64,000 nucleotides of DNA from Paenibacillus sp. BIC5C1 (lineage in GTDB: Bacteria > Bacillota > Bacilli > Paenibacillales > Paenibacillaceae). The notes beneath the pieces were generated by a model that was not told the origin of the DNA, did not search any database, and was given only the letters and a program-made list of their open reading frames with translations. Every line of letters starts with the position of its first letter. Position 1 is the stretch's first letter. The position numbers and the translations under genes were made by a program. The stretch is from NCBI RefSeq assembly GCF_032399705.1, contig NZ_CP135922.1:1364001-1428000 (forward strand), in the 5' to 3' direction. Positions 53,000 through 62,083 of this stretch are shown one piece after another.

Positions 53000-53947
53000 A
53001 TGCAAACGAGAAGCTCGGGCAACACGCAGGGCATTGACGTCTCCCGGTACCAGGGCACGATCGATTGGGCCAAAGTGAAGGCAAGCGGCATGACATTCGT
53101 GTTCATCAAGGCGACGGAAGGGCAGACATATACCGATCCGAATTTCCAAACCAATGTGACTGGTGCATTGGCGGCAGGCATACTGGTGGGAACGTATCAT
53201 TTTTTCCGCGCAACGACTACCGATGGTGCCAAGGCAGAAGCTGCACAATACGCCAGTACACTTAACAAAGTAGGAGGCGCCAAGGCGTTGCAATTACCTC
53301 CTGTCATGGACTACGAGAACAATCCGGGTAACCTGAGCAAAGCTCAGATCAACACGGTAGCCAAGGCTTTTTTAACGGAATTGCAACGTCTCACGGGTGT
53401 GAAACCGATTATATACACAGGCAATTCATTTGCCGGTAATTTCGACACATCACTCAGTTTATATGATCTATGGATTGCGCGTTACAGCAGCACCCGTGTA
53501 CCGGACGACCAGCCGGCGTGGAAACGTTGGACGTTCTGGCAGTATACGGACTCGGGCAAGGTGAACGGGATCAGCGGCAACGTGGATATGAACGAGTTTC
53601 AAGGATCGGCAGCGGAATTGAAGGCAAGATATGCAACAGCAGCACCAAAGCCGCCAGAGCCATCTGAACCAACCAATCCTACAAATCCCACGAATCCAAC
53701 CGAACCACCGAAAGGGGGCGAACCGATGACAGCCGAAGAGAAAGCAGCGTTTGATGCGCTGAAATCCCAGGTCGATAAACTGCAGGCGCGCCAGCAGATG
53801 GAAGTTCCAGTCTGGGCCAAAGCGGCCGTGGACGCAGCATTGGCATATGACACCAAAAATCCGCTGTTTAGCATCGATGGTGGGGCGAGTTATGATTTTT
53901 ACCGTTTTATCACGGTCTTGTACCGCAGAGGTTTATTCAAAAAATAA
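53000..53947 (+). CDS. GH25 lysozyme (endolysin)
   Basis: This 315-residue muramidase cleaves peptidoglycan for release of the particles. GH25 features are the opening GIDVSRYQGTIDW (D18 region), VFIKATEG and PVMDYENN with its catalytic Asp/Glu, and FWQYTDSGKVNGI. A Pro/Thr/Asn repeat linker (EPTNPTNPTNPTEPP) joins a C-terminal helical module (about 245-315) that may bind the wall. No signal peptide is present, so it needs the holin. ATG 53000 is eight bases after AAAGGG. Confidence 0.9.
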   Translation: MQTRSSGNTQGIDVSRYQGTIDWAKVKASGMTFVFIKATEGQTYTDPNFQTNVTGALAAGILVGTYHFFRATTTDGAKAEAAQYASTLNKVGGAKALQLPPVMDYENNPGNLSKAQINTVAKAFLTELQRLTGVKPIIYTGNSFAGNFDTSLSLYDLWIARYSSTRVPDDQPAWKRWTFWQYTDSGKVNGISGNVDMNEFQGSAAELKARYATAAPKPPEPSEPTNPTNPTNPTEPPKGGEPMTAEEKAAFDALKSQVDKLQARQQMEVPVWAKAAVDAALAYDTKNPLFSIDGGASYDFYRFITVLYRRGLFKK

Positions 53948-54000
53948 GCCTGACCTAACTTAGAATATAAGTTGGACCCGGTTATAAAAGAAAGAACACA

Positions 54001-54047
54001 ACAAGGGACACACGACGCATTTTGTCGAATAGTGTTCCTTTTTTGTG
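54001..54047 (+). terminator. Terminator of the tail operon
   Basis: AAGGGACAC pairs with GTGTTCCTT, with CGAC/GTCG inside, and six T follow. It lies 53 bp after the lysozyme stop. Confidence 0.85.
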
Positions 54048-54764
54048 TTTTATGTAAATGATATTAACATATATAATAAAGTTAAAGACTTATGTCCGTA
54101 AATCTCTTGTCTAATTGATGAATGTGATGTAAAGTAAGTTACACGAAATCGATTTTTACCACTGTTTATTTACATAATCCTCCTCATCATGACAAGACTT
54201 TAACATCGAAAGTTATTGTAATGTCTCCCTGTTGTAAAATCCAACATCTCTAGATCAATTTCACAACGTATTGAAACAATCCAATCCAACCTGATTGAGA
54301 AACCATTAAATTTTACTGTTTACCAACTTTCTGTTCCAGCTAATTACCATCATTAGACTTTGCCAATAACACTTTAGCCATGACGTTTAACTCCAAGTCA
54401 AACCTTAAGCCAAACCCCATGCCAAACAACACTACCGTTCTCTCTAAATCAGCCTTTTAAGCCGCCACTAAGTCGGTACCATTCTACTGTTGCTTATTGA
54501 CCTAAGTTCAATTATTACGCAACAACTACAGGCATTTATAACTCATAACCTCATCCAAAAAAACTAACAAAATGTGTGCGGTTACATCCCGTTTTACATT
54601 TCATATATAAATACGCTTTGACTTATCCAGATTTACATGACAGGTATCAAAGGCATCTAAAGCCTTTCATATGATACAAAGCACCAAACCGATCGATTGT
54701 AATCATTGGAGTTTTTTCACGCCAGTAGCACACACATTATGAGACAGGGAAGGGTGTTGTACGT
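54048..54764. other. Long AT-rich leader region of the peptide-transporter operon
   Basis: No ORF with a ribosome site is seen in ~700 bp. A TATATAAAT -10-like stretch near 54604, a TTGACT at about 54615 and an ATCA-AGGC / GCCT-GAT inverted repeat (54648-54677) precede the SBP gene. A weak cre-like TGTGTGCGGTTACA near 54572 matches 12 of 14 positions. Confidence 0.4.
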
Positions 54765-56423
54765 ATGCGAATGAGAAAAAAATGGTTATCCGGGGTCATG
54801 GCTATGGCCATGAGCACAGTGTTGATTCTGTCGGGCTGCTCCAGCACGAGTAACGAAGGTACAGGCAATTCCCCCGCTCCGGCGGAAGGTAGTGAGCCTC
54901 CGGCAGAAGTGGCCGCACAGGATACGATGATAATGGGACGTGGCGGAGATTCCGTAGCGCTGGACCCGGCAATCGTTACCGATGGGGAGTCGCTGAAGAT
55001 TGGACATCAGGTTTTCGACTCATTGCTGGACTACAAAGAAGGTGGAACCGAGGTTGTTCCGGGACTGGCTGAGAGTTGGGAGATTTCGGCGGATGGACTT
55101 AAGTATGACTTCAAGCTGAAGTCCGGCGTGAAATTCCACGATGGTACTGATTTCAACGCAGAGGCTGTGGTGTTCAACTTCAATCGATGGAGTGACCCGG
55201 CCAGTGAATATAAATTTGAGGGAGATTCCTTCGACTATTATGACTCCATGTTTGGTCCGGAAGACGGACGCGTGATCAAGGAAGTGAAGGCGATTGACGA
55301 GACAACGGTCGAGTTCACCCTGAACCAGCCACAAGCACCTTTCCTGCAAAACATTGCGATGACGCCATTTGGCATTGCAAGTCCAACTGCGATTCAGGAG
55401 AAAAAAGAGAATTTCAAGAGCGAGCCAGTAGGCACAGGCCCATTTGTATTCAAAGAGTGGAAGCGGAACGACTCCATCACTCTGGAGAAGAATCCGAATT
55501 ACTGGAAAGAGGGACTGCCGAAGCTGAACAAAGTGATCGTGCGCTCCATTCCGGATAACACGGCTCGCTTCAATGCGCTGCAAAACGGCGAGATTGATAT
55601 CATGGAAGACCTGAACCCGGATGATCTTTCTATCCTTGAAGGAAATAGCGAGCTGCAAAAAATCGAGCGTCCACCATTTAACGTGTCATACATTGGTTTC
55701 AACTTTAAGAAAAAACCGTTTGATAACGTGAAAGTAAGACAAGCCCTCAACCATGCGGTAAACAAGCAGGGCATTATCGATGCTTTCTTTGCGGGACAAG
55801 CGCAGGCAGCGGTAAACCCGATGCCGCCAACGCTTTGGGGGTATAACGACAGTATTGAGGACTATGCTTACGATCTGGAAAAAGCAAAAGCATTACTTGC
55901 CGAAGCTGGCTATCCTGATGGATTGCCTGACCCGGTAACGTTCTACGCAATGCCGGTATCCCGACCGTATATGCCTGACGGCAAGAAGGTAGCCGAAGCG
56001 ATCCAGGCCGATTTTGAGAAAATCGGAGTGACCGTAAACATCGAATCACCAGAATGGGCAACGTATCTGGATGATGCCAAAGCCGGGGTGAAAGATGACA
56101 TTTACATGCTCGGCTGGACTGGCGATAACGGTGACCCGGATAACTTCCTGTACACGCTGCTCGATAAGGATGCGATCCCGGGTAACAACCGCAGCTTCTA
56201 CGTCAACGAAGAATTGCATACGTTGCTGACGAGTGCGCAGAAAGAAACGGATCAGGACAAACGTGCGGAATTCTACAAGCAGGCGCAAGTGATTATTAAG
56301 GAAGATGCTCCATGGATTCCACTGGTGCACACCACTCCTATTTTGGCTGGTAAAGCGAACCTGAAAGATTTCGTACCGTCCCCATTGGGCACGGAATCCT
56401 ATGCCAATGCTTATTTTGAATAA
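54765..56423 (+). CDS. Peptide/nickel ABC transporter substrate-binding lipoprotein (family 5)
   Basis: This 552-residue protein has lipobox LSGC at Cys-25, an acidic/Pro linker and the family-5 fold (LDPAIVTDGESLKIGHQVFDSLLDY; VPGLAESWEISADGLKY; ALNHAVNKQGI). It brings dipeptides or oligopeptides to the DppB/DppC permeases that follow. Its spacing pattern (EWATYLDDAKAGVKDDIYMLGWTGDNGDPDN) is closest to DppE-like binding proteins. Confidence 0.88.
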   Translation: MRMRKKWLSGVMAMAMSTVLILSGCSSTSNEGTGNSPAPAEGSEPPAEVAAQDTMIMGRGGDSVALDPAIVTDGESLKIGHQVFDSLLDYKEGGTEVVPGLAESWEISADGLKYDFKLKSGVKFHDGTDFNAEAVVFNFNRWSDPASEYKFEGDSFDYYDSMFGPEDGRVIKEVKAIDETTVEFTLNQPQAPFLQNIAMTPFGIASPTAIQEKKENFKSEPVGTGPFVFKEWKRNDSITLEKNPNYWKEGLPKLNKVIVRSIPDNTARFNALQNGEIDIMEDLNPDDLSILEGNSELQKIERPPFNVSYIGFNFKKKPFDNVKVRQALNHAVNKQGIIDAFFAGQAQAAVNPMPPTLWGYNDSIEDYAYDLEKAKALLAEAGYPDGLPDPVTFYAMPVSRPYMPDGKKVAEAIQADFEKIGVTVNIESPEWATYLDDAKAGVKDDIYMLGWTGDNGDPDNFLYTLLDKDAIPGNNRSFYVNEELHTLLTSAQKETDQDKRAEFYKQAQVIIKEDAPWIPLVHTTPILAGKANLKDFVPSPLGTESYANAYFE

Positions 56424-56468
56424 CTTATATATGAGCTGAATTTAGTACTAAATAGGATCCATTAGTTC

Positions 56469-56554
56469 AAAGCGCTGGCGTACACGCAATGCTTGGCAGA
56501 ACCCACATCAGGATGTAACGATCTAAAGCATGCATGTCTGCCAGCGCTTTTTAT
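56469..56554 (+). terminator. Attenuator between binding protein and permease
   Basis: AAAGCGCTGGCG pairs with TGCCAGCGCTTT across a ~60-nt loop, followed by TTATA. As in the sugar operon, it would lower permease output relative to the binding protein. Confidence 0.6.
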
Positions 56555-56578
56555 ACGTTAAAGGCAGGTGAATGAGGA

Positions 56579-57583
56579 GTGAACAGTTACATCGTCAAAC
56601 GTGTACTCGTGTTACTGCCCGTGCTGCTGGGCATGACCCTGATCGTCTTTTCCATTATCCACGCCATTCCGGGTGATCCGGCCGAGACCATACTCGGGCA
56701 AAAGGCAACCGAACAATCCAAGCAAGCTCTGCGTGACCAGCTCGGACTGGACAAACCATGGTTTCAACAATATTTCGCTTATCTGGGCGACCTGTTTAAG
56801 GGAGATCTGGGCACATCCATCCGCACCAAGGTTCCCATTGCCCAGGAAATTGTGCCATATCTGACAGCGACCCTCGAATTAACGATGGCGAGTATGCTGT
56901 TTGCGATCATTATTGGCGTGAATGCCGGGATTGTCAGTGCGTGGAAACATAACTCGTGGTTCGATTACTGCTGCATGGTCATTGCATTGGTGGGCGTGTC
57001 GATGCCGATTTTCTGGCTCGGGTTGATGGAACAGTGGCTGTTTGCGAACAAACTGCACTGGCTGCCGTCCATCGGCAGAATGAATGCGCGAGATCCGATC
57101 GAAGCCATTACGGGCTTGTATGTGTTGGATACGATGATTGCCGGACGATGGGATCAGCTGTGGACAGTAACAAAACATTTGCTGCTGCCAAGTATAGCAC
57201 TCGGCACGATTCCGATGGCCGTTATTGCCCGGATGACGCGTTCCAGCATGCTCGAAGTAATGAGTTCGGATTATATCCGAACCGCGAAGGCGAAAGGACT
57301 CGGCCCGTTTTTCGTCGTATATGGACATGCGTTGAAAAATGCGTTTATTCCCGTGCTCACCGTCATCGGCATACAGACCGGATCTTTGCTGGGTGGAGCC
57401 GTGCTGACCGAAACGATCTTTGCTTGGCCTGGTGTTGGGCGCTATATATATGAAGCAATTAGTTCGAGGGATTATCCGGTGATCCAAAGCGGCATTCTGA
57501 TCGTGGCATTCTTCTTCGTAGTGATCAACCTGATTGTGGACTTGCTGTACGCCGTATTCGATCCGCGTATTAGTTATAAATGA
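56579..57583 (+). CDS. Peptide ABC transporter permease, DppB type
   Basis: This 334-residue permease has six membrane spans, with the family motifs IPGDPAETILGQKA near the N-terminus and DYIRTAKAKGLGPFFVVYGHALKNA as the EAA loop. GTG at 56579 follows AGGTGAATGAGGA. It pairs with DppC 24 bp downstream; no ATPase genes follow. Confidence 0.88.
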   Translation: MNSYIVKRVLVLLPVLLGMTLIVFSIIHAIPGDPAETILGQKATEQSKQALRDQLGLDKPWFQQYFAYLGDLFKGDLGTSIRTKVPIAQEIVPYLTATLELTMASMLFAIIIGVNAGIVSAWKHNSWFDYCCMVIALVGVSMPIFWLGLMEQWLFANKLHWLPSIGRMNARDPIEAITGLYVLDTMIAGRWDQLWTVTKHLLLPSIALGTIPMAVIARMTRSSMLEVMSSDYIRTAKAKGLGPFFVVYGHALKNAFIPVLTVIGIQTGSLLGGAVLTETIFAWPGVGRYIYEAISSRDYPVIQSGILIVAFFFVVINLIVDLLYAVFDPRISYK

Positions 57584-57607
57584 GTATGAACAGAAGGGAG
57601 ACGCCGC

Positions 57608-58507
57608 ATGGCCAAATTATCGACTAATACCGGAGCATCTATTGACGCCGCGTCAGCACGTGCATCAGGTCCATGGCGGGAAGCCTGGAGAACGTTTCGG
57701 AAAAATCGGCTTGCGCTGGCAGGCTTGATCATTATCGTTTTTTTCATCCTATTGGCCTTTGCTGCCCCGTACATTGCCCCGTATGATTACAAAGAGCAGG
57801 TACTCACGGATCGTCTGCAAGCCCCTTCGGCAGAGCATTGGTTCGGTACCGATGATCTCGGGCGTGACGTATTCTCCAGAGTGCTGCATGGAGCGCGCAT
57901 TTCATTGTGGGTTGGTTTCTTCTCTGTTATTGGCTCTATTATTGCGGGGGCTTTGCTTGGTCTGATTGCCGGATATTATGGAAAATGGGCAGACATGCTC
58001 ATCTCACGTTTGTTCGATATCTTGCTCGCTTTCCCGGCGATACTACTGGCAATTGCCATTGTGGCGATTCTTGGCCCGTCCTTGCAAAATGCATTACTCG
58101 CGATAGCGATCGTGAACATCCCGACCTACGGACGACTAGTGCGTTCAAGGGTACTTAGCTTGAGACAGGAGGAATTCATTACATCAGCACGTACGCTGGG
58201 GGCTGGCAATATGCGAATTCTGTTCCGGCACATCTTGCCCAATAGTCTCACCCCGCTCATCGTTCAAGGCACACTGGGGATTGGAACAGCGATTATTGAA
58301 GCGGCTGCGCTCGGATTTCTCGGCATGGGGGCCCAACCACCTGACCCGGAATGGGGCAAAATGCTGTCGGATTCCCGCCAGTTTCTGCAAAAAGCACCGT
58401 GGACGCTTATTTTCCCAGGACTCTCTATCATGTTCACCGTGCTTGGTTTCAACTTGTTGGGCGACGGCCTGCGCGATACCCTTGATCCAAAGATGGCCAA
58501 AAAATAG
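57608..58507 (+). CDS. Peptide ABC transporter permease, DppC type
   Basis: This 299-residue permease has the N-terminal RTFRKNRLALAGL, an FGTDDLGRDVFSRVLHGARISL loop and an EAA loop FITSARTLGAGNMRILFRHILPN. It ends with the DppC tail LGFNLLGDGLRDTLDPK. It completes the channel; the usual dppD/dppF ATPases are not in the window, so shared ATPases or a distant operon must power it. Confidence 0.9.
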   Translation: MAKLSTNTGASIDAASARASGPWREAWRTFRKNRLALAGLIIIVFFILLAFAAPYIAPYDYKEQVLTDRLQAPSAEHWFGTDDLGRDVFSRVLHGARISLWVGFFSVIGSIIAGALLGLIAGYYGKWADMLISRLFDILLAFPAILLAIAIVAILGPSLQNALLAIAIVNIPTYGRLVRSRVLSLRQEEFITSARTLGAGNMRILFRHILPNSLTPLIVQGTLGIGTAIIEAAALGFLGMGAQPPDPEWGKMLSDSRQFLQKAPWTLIFPGLSIMFTVLGFNLLGDGLRDTLDPKMAKK

Positions 58508-58566
58508 AGGCTTGAAGTTTGCTTCACTATTTTTATCTCTAACTACGTCTTCGTCGTTGTTCCAAC

Positions 58567-58765
58567 TCTAACGAATCTCGTAGGCCTTATTTTTTTCCGC
58601 CAATATCGCAATTTAACGAACTTCACACGCGCTATTTGGTGATAAATAATCTTGCGATTGGGCCCAAAATGTTGGTCAATGGGGAACAATAACGTGTCTA
58701 CGATTCGTTAAGGTATGTAAACCTTTTAAAAAGGCCGATTAACGTCTGTGCGGTTCGTTAGAGTA
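58567..58765. repeat. Four-armed palindromic repeat, copy 2
   Basis: TAACGAATC (58569-58577) and GATTCGTTA (58702-58710) with a further GGTTCGTTAG 50 bp on and TTTAACGAAC on the left, plus CGCTATTTGG-TGATAA in the centre, correspond to the unit at 10855-11055. No gene is visible. Confidence 0.55.
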
Positions 58766-59040
58766 TGTCCTGTCACTGTTGCCGAAGACGGTCAACCAGC
58801 GCGTCAGTCTCTGCACAGCAAGACGGAAGATACTTCAAGATTTGAGACACGTCTGATGTGAATGTTGTAATAATAGACACTGGACCTACATCTCACACAT
58901 ATTTCAATCTTTCCTAATGCCGGTTCGAACTTTGGTTCGAGTCGGCTTTTGTATTGCATGATGTATTGAGCTAAAATGGGTAGAGATGCGCAAAACTTAA
59001 AGTGTTACTCGATGATTTTGTTAAAATAACCGCCATCGTA

Positions 59041-59108
59041 TTGACACCCAATTTTCCCATATGTTATATAAAAGGAAGGGTTTAGCACTCCGGTCATCAG
59101 AGTGCTAA
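59041..59108 (+). promoter_or_regulatory. Promoter and CIRCE (HrcA) operator
   Basis: TTGACA (59041-59046) and TATATA (59065-59070) form a promoter. TTAGCACTC (59082-59090) - nine bases - GAGTGCTAA (59100-59108) is an exact CIRCE element at the start of the transcript, the binding site of the heat-shock repressor HrcA. The next gene in the same direction is htpG, 505 bp later. Confidence 0.92.
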
Positions 59109-59214
59109 CAAATGATGTTTTTACTACACGACTACATATGGAATGATTGGTTTTTTGAATATGGATTAAGTTAACTTTGAATAGGACATGCAGAGCTAAG
59201 GAGACACAATAAAC

Positions 59215-59289
59215 TTGAAGAAGCGGCTCTCCACGTTTAACAACAGATTCACTTCATTGATGATCTCAATCCTAAAAATCAGTTCCTGA
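59215..59289 (+). CDS. Possible leader peptide in the htpG leader
   Basis: After AAGGAGA, a TTG opens a 24-codon frame (LKKRLSTFNNRFTSLMISIL...) that stops at 59289. It resembles the first residues of a sensor-kinase gene, so it may be a decayed start rather than a working leader peptide. Confidence 0.25.
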   Translation: MKKRLSTFNNRFTSLMISILKISS

Positions 59290-59295
59290 TCAGAT

Positions 59296-59444
59296 GCAAA
59301 AGTAGTGGAGGGGACGAAATCGATTTGGAGGAAGCGAAGCGTTCGCCTTTATCACTGAATTTCTCCCTTTTTAAAAAGGGATCAAAGAAATTCGGGGATA
59401 ACAGCGATCCGAAAAACGATTCGTAACCGGAACGGCTACATTGC
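59296..59444 (+). repeat. Structured repeat family, copy 5 (htpG leader)
   Basis: GCAAAAGTAG pairs with CTACATTGC, then CGAA-TCG-TTT with AAACGATTCG, then the core TTATCACTGA / TTCGGGGATAA. Compared with copy 6 the third pair of the outer stem changes from G-C to A-T on both sides. It lies between the CIRCE promoter and htpG on the same strand. Confidence 0.85.
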
Positions 59445-59613
59445 AGAACGTCATGCACTTATTTCTACAATGAGTCATTAGAGTCAATCACAATATCTGT
59501 GGACCAGCGCGATTAAAGGTTTTGGAGTCTACTAATCGCCCAAGGATTATTTCAGTTACTTTCTATATTTAACCAAATCATTCTATACCCAATTTGAAAG
59601 GAGACACCCATTC

Positions 59614-61494
59614 ATGGCTAAAAAAGAATTCCAGGCTGAATCCAAACGCTTGCTGGATATGATGATCAACTCCATTTACACCCAAAGAGAAATCTTCTTG
59701 AGAGAACTGATCTCCAACTCCAGTGACGCCATTGACAAAATATATTACAAAGCACTGACTGACGATACACTCGTTTTCAACAAAGAGGACTACTACATCA
59801 AGCTTACCATCGACAAAGAAAACCGTACGCTTACGCTCACTGATACAGGAATCGGGATGACCCAGGAAGAGCTGGAGAACAATCTGGGAGTTATCGCGAA
59901 GAGCGGCTCGCTGGCGTTCAAGAAAGAGAATGAAGCCAAAGACGGCCACAACATCATTGGACAATTCGGGGTTGGTTTCTACTCCGCATTTATGGTGGCA
60001 GACAAGCTGGCGGTAACGAGTAAAACGTTGGGCAGCGACGAAGCATGGAAATGGGAATCCGAAGGTGCGGATGGGTACACGATCTCGCCAGCCGAGAAAG
60101 ATTCCGTGGGTACGGAAATCGTCCTGACGATCAAACAAAATACCGAAGAAGATTCGTATGACGAATTTTTGGAAGAGTACCGCTTGAGATCCATCATCAA
60201 GAAATACTCCGACTTCATTCGTTACCCAATCAAGATGGATGTGACAGGTCAGCGTGCAAAAGAGGGTACGGAGAACGAATTCGAAGAGTACAAAGAAGAG
60301 CAAACCGTGAACAGCATGGTGCCGATCTGGCGTAAAAATAAAAGCGAACTGACCGAAGAAGATTACAACAACTTCTATATGGAAAAACGCTACGGTTTTG
60401 ACAAACCGCTCAAACACCTGCACATCAGCGCAGATGGCGCAGTGGTATATAATGCGATCCTGTTTATCCCGGAGAACACACCATTCGATTATTATACAAA
60501 AGAGTATGAAAAAGGGCTTGAACTGTACTCTAACGGTGTATTGATCATGGACAAATGCGGTGATTTGCTGCCAGATTACTTTGGATTTGTAAAAGGTATG
60601 GTGGACTCGGAAGATCTGTCCCTGAACATCTCCCGTGAAATGCTGCAACACGATCGTCAGCTCAGCCTGATCGCGAAGAACATCAAGAACAAAATCAAGA
60701 GCCAACTGCAAAGCTTGCTCAAGGACGAGCGTGAGAATTACGAGAAGTTCTATCAAGCGTTTGGCCGTCAGTTGAAGTATGGTGTATACAGCGACTATGG
60801 CGTGAACAAGGACACTCTGCAGGATCTGCTTTTGTTCTCTTCTTCCAAGGAGAAAAAGCTGGTTAGCCTGGACGAGTACGTTTCCAGAATGCCTGAAGAT
60901 CAGAAGTACATCTACTACGCATCCGGTGAATCCATTGAACGAATTGAGAAGCTGCCACAGATCGAGGGTGTACTCGACAAAGGTTATGAAGTATTGTACT
61001 TCACCGATGACATCGATGAGTTTGCAATCAAGATGATCACAAACTACAAAGAGAAAGAATTCAAATCTATCTCCAGCGGTGATCTGGGCATCGAGGACAG
61101 TACAGACAAAGAAGAAACAGACGCACAGGACAACGACAACAAAGAGTTGTTCGAAGCGATGCAAGCACAGCTTGGCGGCAAAGTAAAAGCTGTTAAAGCT
61201 TCCAAACGCCTGAGAAGCCATCCGGTATGTTTGTCCACCGAAGGTGAGCTGACGATTGAGATGGAGAAAATCCTGAAAGCCATGCCGAACAGCGAAAATG
61301 TACAGGCAGACAAAGTGCTGGAGATCAACGTAAATCACGATGTCTTCAAATCCCTGAAAGACGCATTTGCACAGGATAAAGAGAAATTGAGCCTGTACAC
61401 AAGCTTGCTGTATCATCAAGCACTGCTGATCGAAGGACTGCCGATTCAAGACCCGGTAGAGTTCACCAACGATATCTGCAAAGTTATGGTTTAA
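59614..61494 (+). CDS. htpG: Hsp90-family chaperone HtpG
   Basis: This 626-residue ATP-dependent chaperone has the N-terminal GHKL ATPase domain (E31 and N35 in [19 protein letters not shown]78 in [19 protein letters not shown] lid), the middle domain ([24 protein letters not shown]) and the C-terminal dimer domain. A Glu/Asp-rich stretch (about residues 495-515) precedes the C-terminal domain. AAAGGAGA precedes its ATG. Transcription probably starts at the CIRCE promoter, so control by HrcA is predicted. In B. subtilis htpG is not an HrcA gene. Confidence 0.97.
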   Translation: MAKKEFQAESKRLLDMMINSIYTQREIFLRELISNSSDAIDKIYYKALTDDTLVFNKEDYYIKLTIDKENRTLTLTDTGIGMTQEELENNLGVIAKSGSLAFKKENEAKDGHNIIGQFGVGFYSAFMVADKLAVTSKTLGSDEAWKWESEGADGYTISPAEKDSVGTEIVLTIKQNTEEDSYDEFLEEYRLRSIIKKYSDFIRYPIKMDVTGQRAKEGTENEFEEYKEEQTVNSMVPIWRKNKSELTEEDYNNFYMEKRYGFDKPLKHLHISADGAVVYNAILFIPENTPFDYYTKEYEKGLELYSNGVLIMDKCGDLLPDYFGFVKGMVDSEDLSLNISREMLQHDRQLSLIAKNIKNKIKSQLQSLLKDERENYEKFYQAFGRQLKYGVYSDYGVNKDTLQDLLLFSSSKEKKLVSLDEYVSRMPEDQKYIYYASGESIERIEKLPQIEGVLDKGYEVLYFTDDIDEFAIKMITNYKEKEFKSISSGDLGIEDSTDKEETDAQDNDNKELFEAMQAQLGGKVKAVKASKRLRSHPVCLSTEGELTIEMEKILKAMPNSENVQADKVLEINVNHDVFKSLKDAFAQDKEKLSLYTSLLYHQALLIEGLPIQDPVEFTNDICKVMV

Positions 61495-61513
61495 CCTAAC
61501 CCACTATCTCCAC

Positions 61514-61546
61514 CCGACAGGGCATTTGCCCTGTCGGTTTTTTTAT
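61514..61546 (+). terminator. htpG terminator
   Basis: CCGACAGGGC pairs with GCCCTGTCGG around ATTT, followed by eight T. Confidence 0.95.
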
Positions 61547-61691
61547 TTTTACCTCATTACCCATACAGGGAGGGGATGGGGAAGACAGACTATCATATCA
61601 TCAAATTTCATATGGTATTTTTATAAGTTGAACTTGATATTTACTGTTTTTTCGCGAGAAAATGGTGAATACCATTATTGTATTTATGGAC

Positions 61692-61840
61692 AGCCGAAAG
61701 TAGTGAAGGGGACGGAATCGATTCTGAAGAAGCGAAGCGGTCGCCTTTGTCTCTGGGTTTTCCCCTTTAAAAAGGGAATTCAGAAAACCTGGAGACAACA
61801 GCGATCGGAAGAACGATCCGTAACCGGAACGGCTACTACG
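61692..61840 (+). repeat. Structured repeat family, copy 6 (before dgt)
   Basis: The outer stem is CGGA-TCG-TTCT / AGAACGATCCG with two bulged A, the core is TTGTCTCTGG / CTGGAGACAA and the tip AGGG/CCCT-like. An outer TATTTAC / GTAAATA pair (about 61645 and 61888) may extend it, and ATAAGTTGAA as in copy 2 lies near 61622. It sits upstream of dgt, same strand, with a promoter between. Confidence 0.85.
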
Positions 61841-61923
61841 CACAGCGAGTACTTATTTGGTTTTCTGTCTGCGGAGTGATGTAGTGTAAATAATAATTTC
61901 ATTTTATATCATTATCATTAGGT

Positions 61924-61952
61924 GCACGGATGATAGTCTGGCGGGGTATAAT
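61924..61952 (+). promoter_or_regulatory. Probable dgt promoter (-10 TATAAT)
   Basis: TATAAT at 61947-61952 follows GGGG; the -35 (TGCACG near 61924) is weak. It lies 132 bp before dgt and after the structured repeat. Confidence 0.45.
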
Positions 61953-62083
61953 AAGAGAAGTCGACTGTGCATCACAAGTTGATGTGAGAAGAGATGACAA
62001 TCGCAGACAGGTTTTGCTTTTCGAAACTGTAGAATATGTGTATAATCACTCAAAATAGAGACAGTTGGCTAGGAGTGATCAAC

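Noticed and set aside
59578..61449. 623-codon open frame antisense to htpG
   Set aside because: It mirrors htpG codon structure, has no ribosome site and gives an unnatural Phe/Val/Leu-rich product.
28725..61840. CRISPR array
   Set aside because: The repeats are long, palindromic, scattered and not separated by regular spacers; no cas gene is present.
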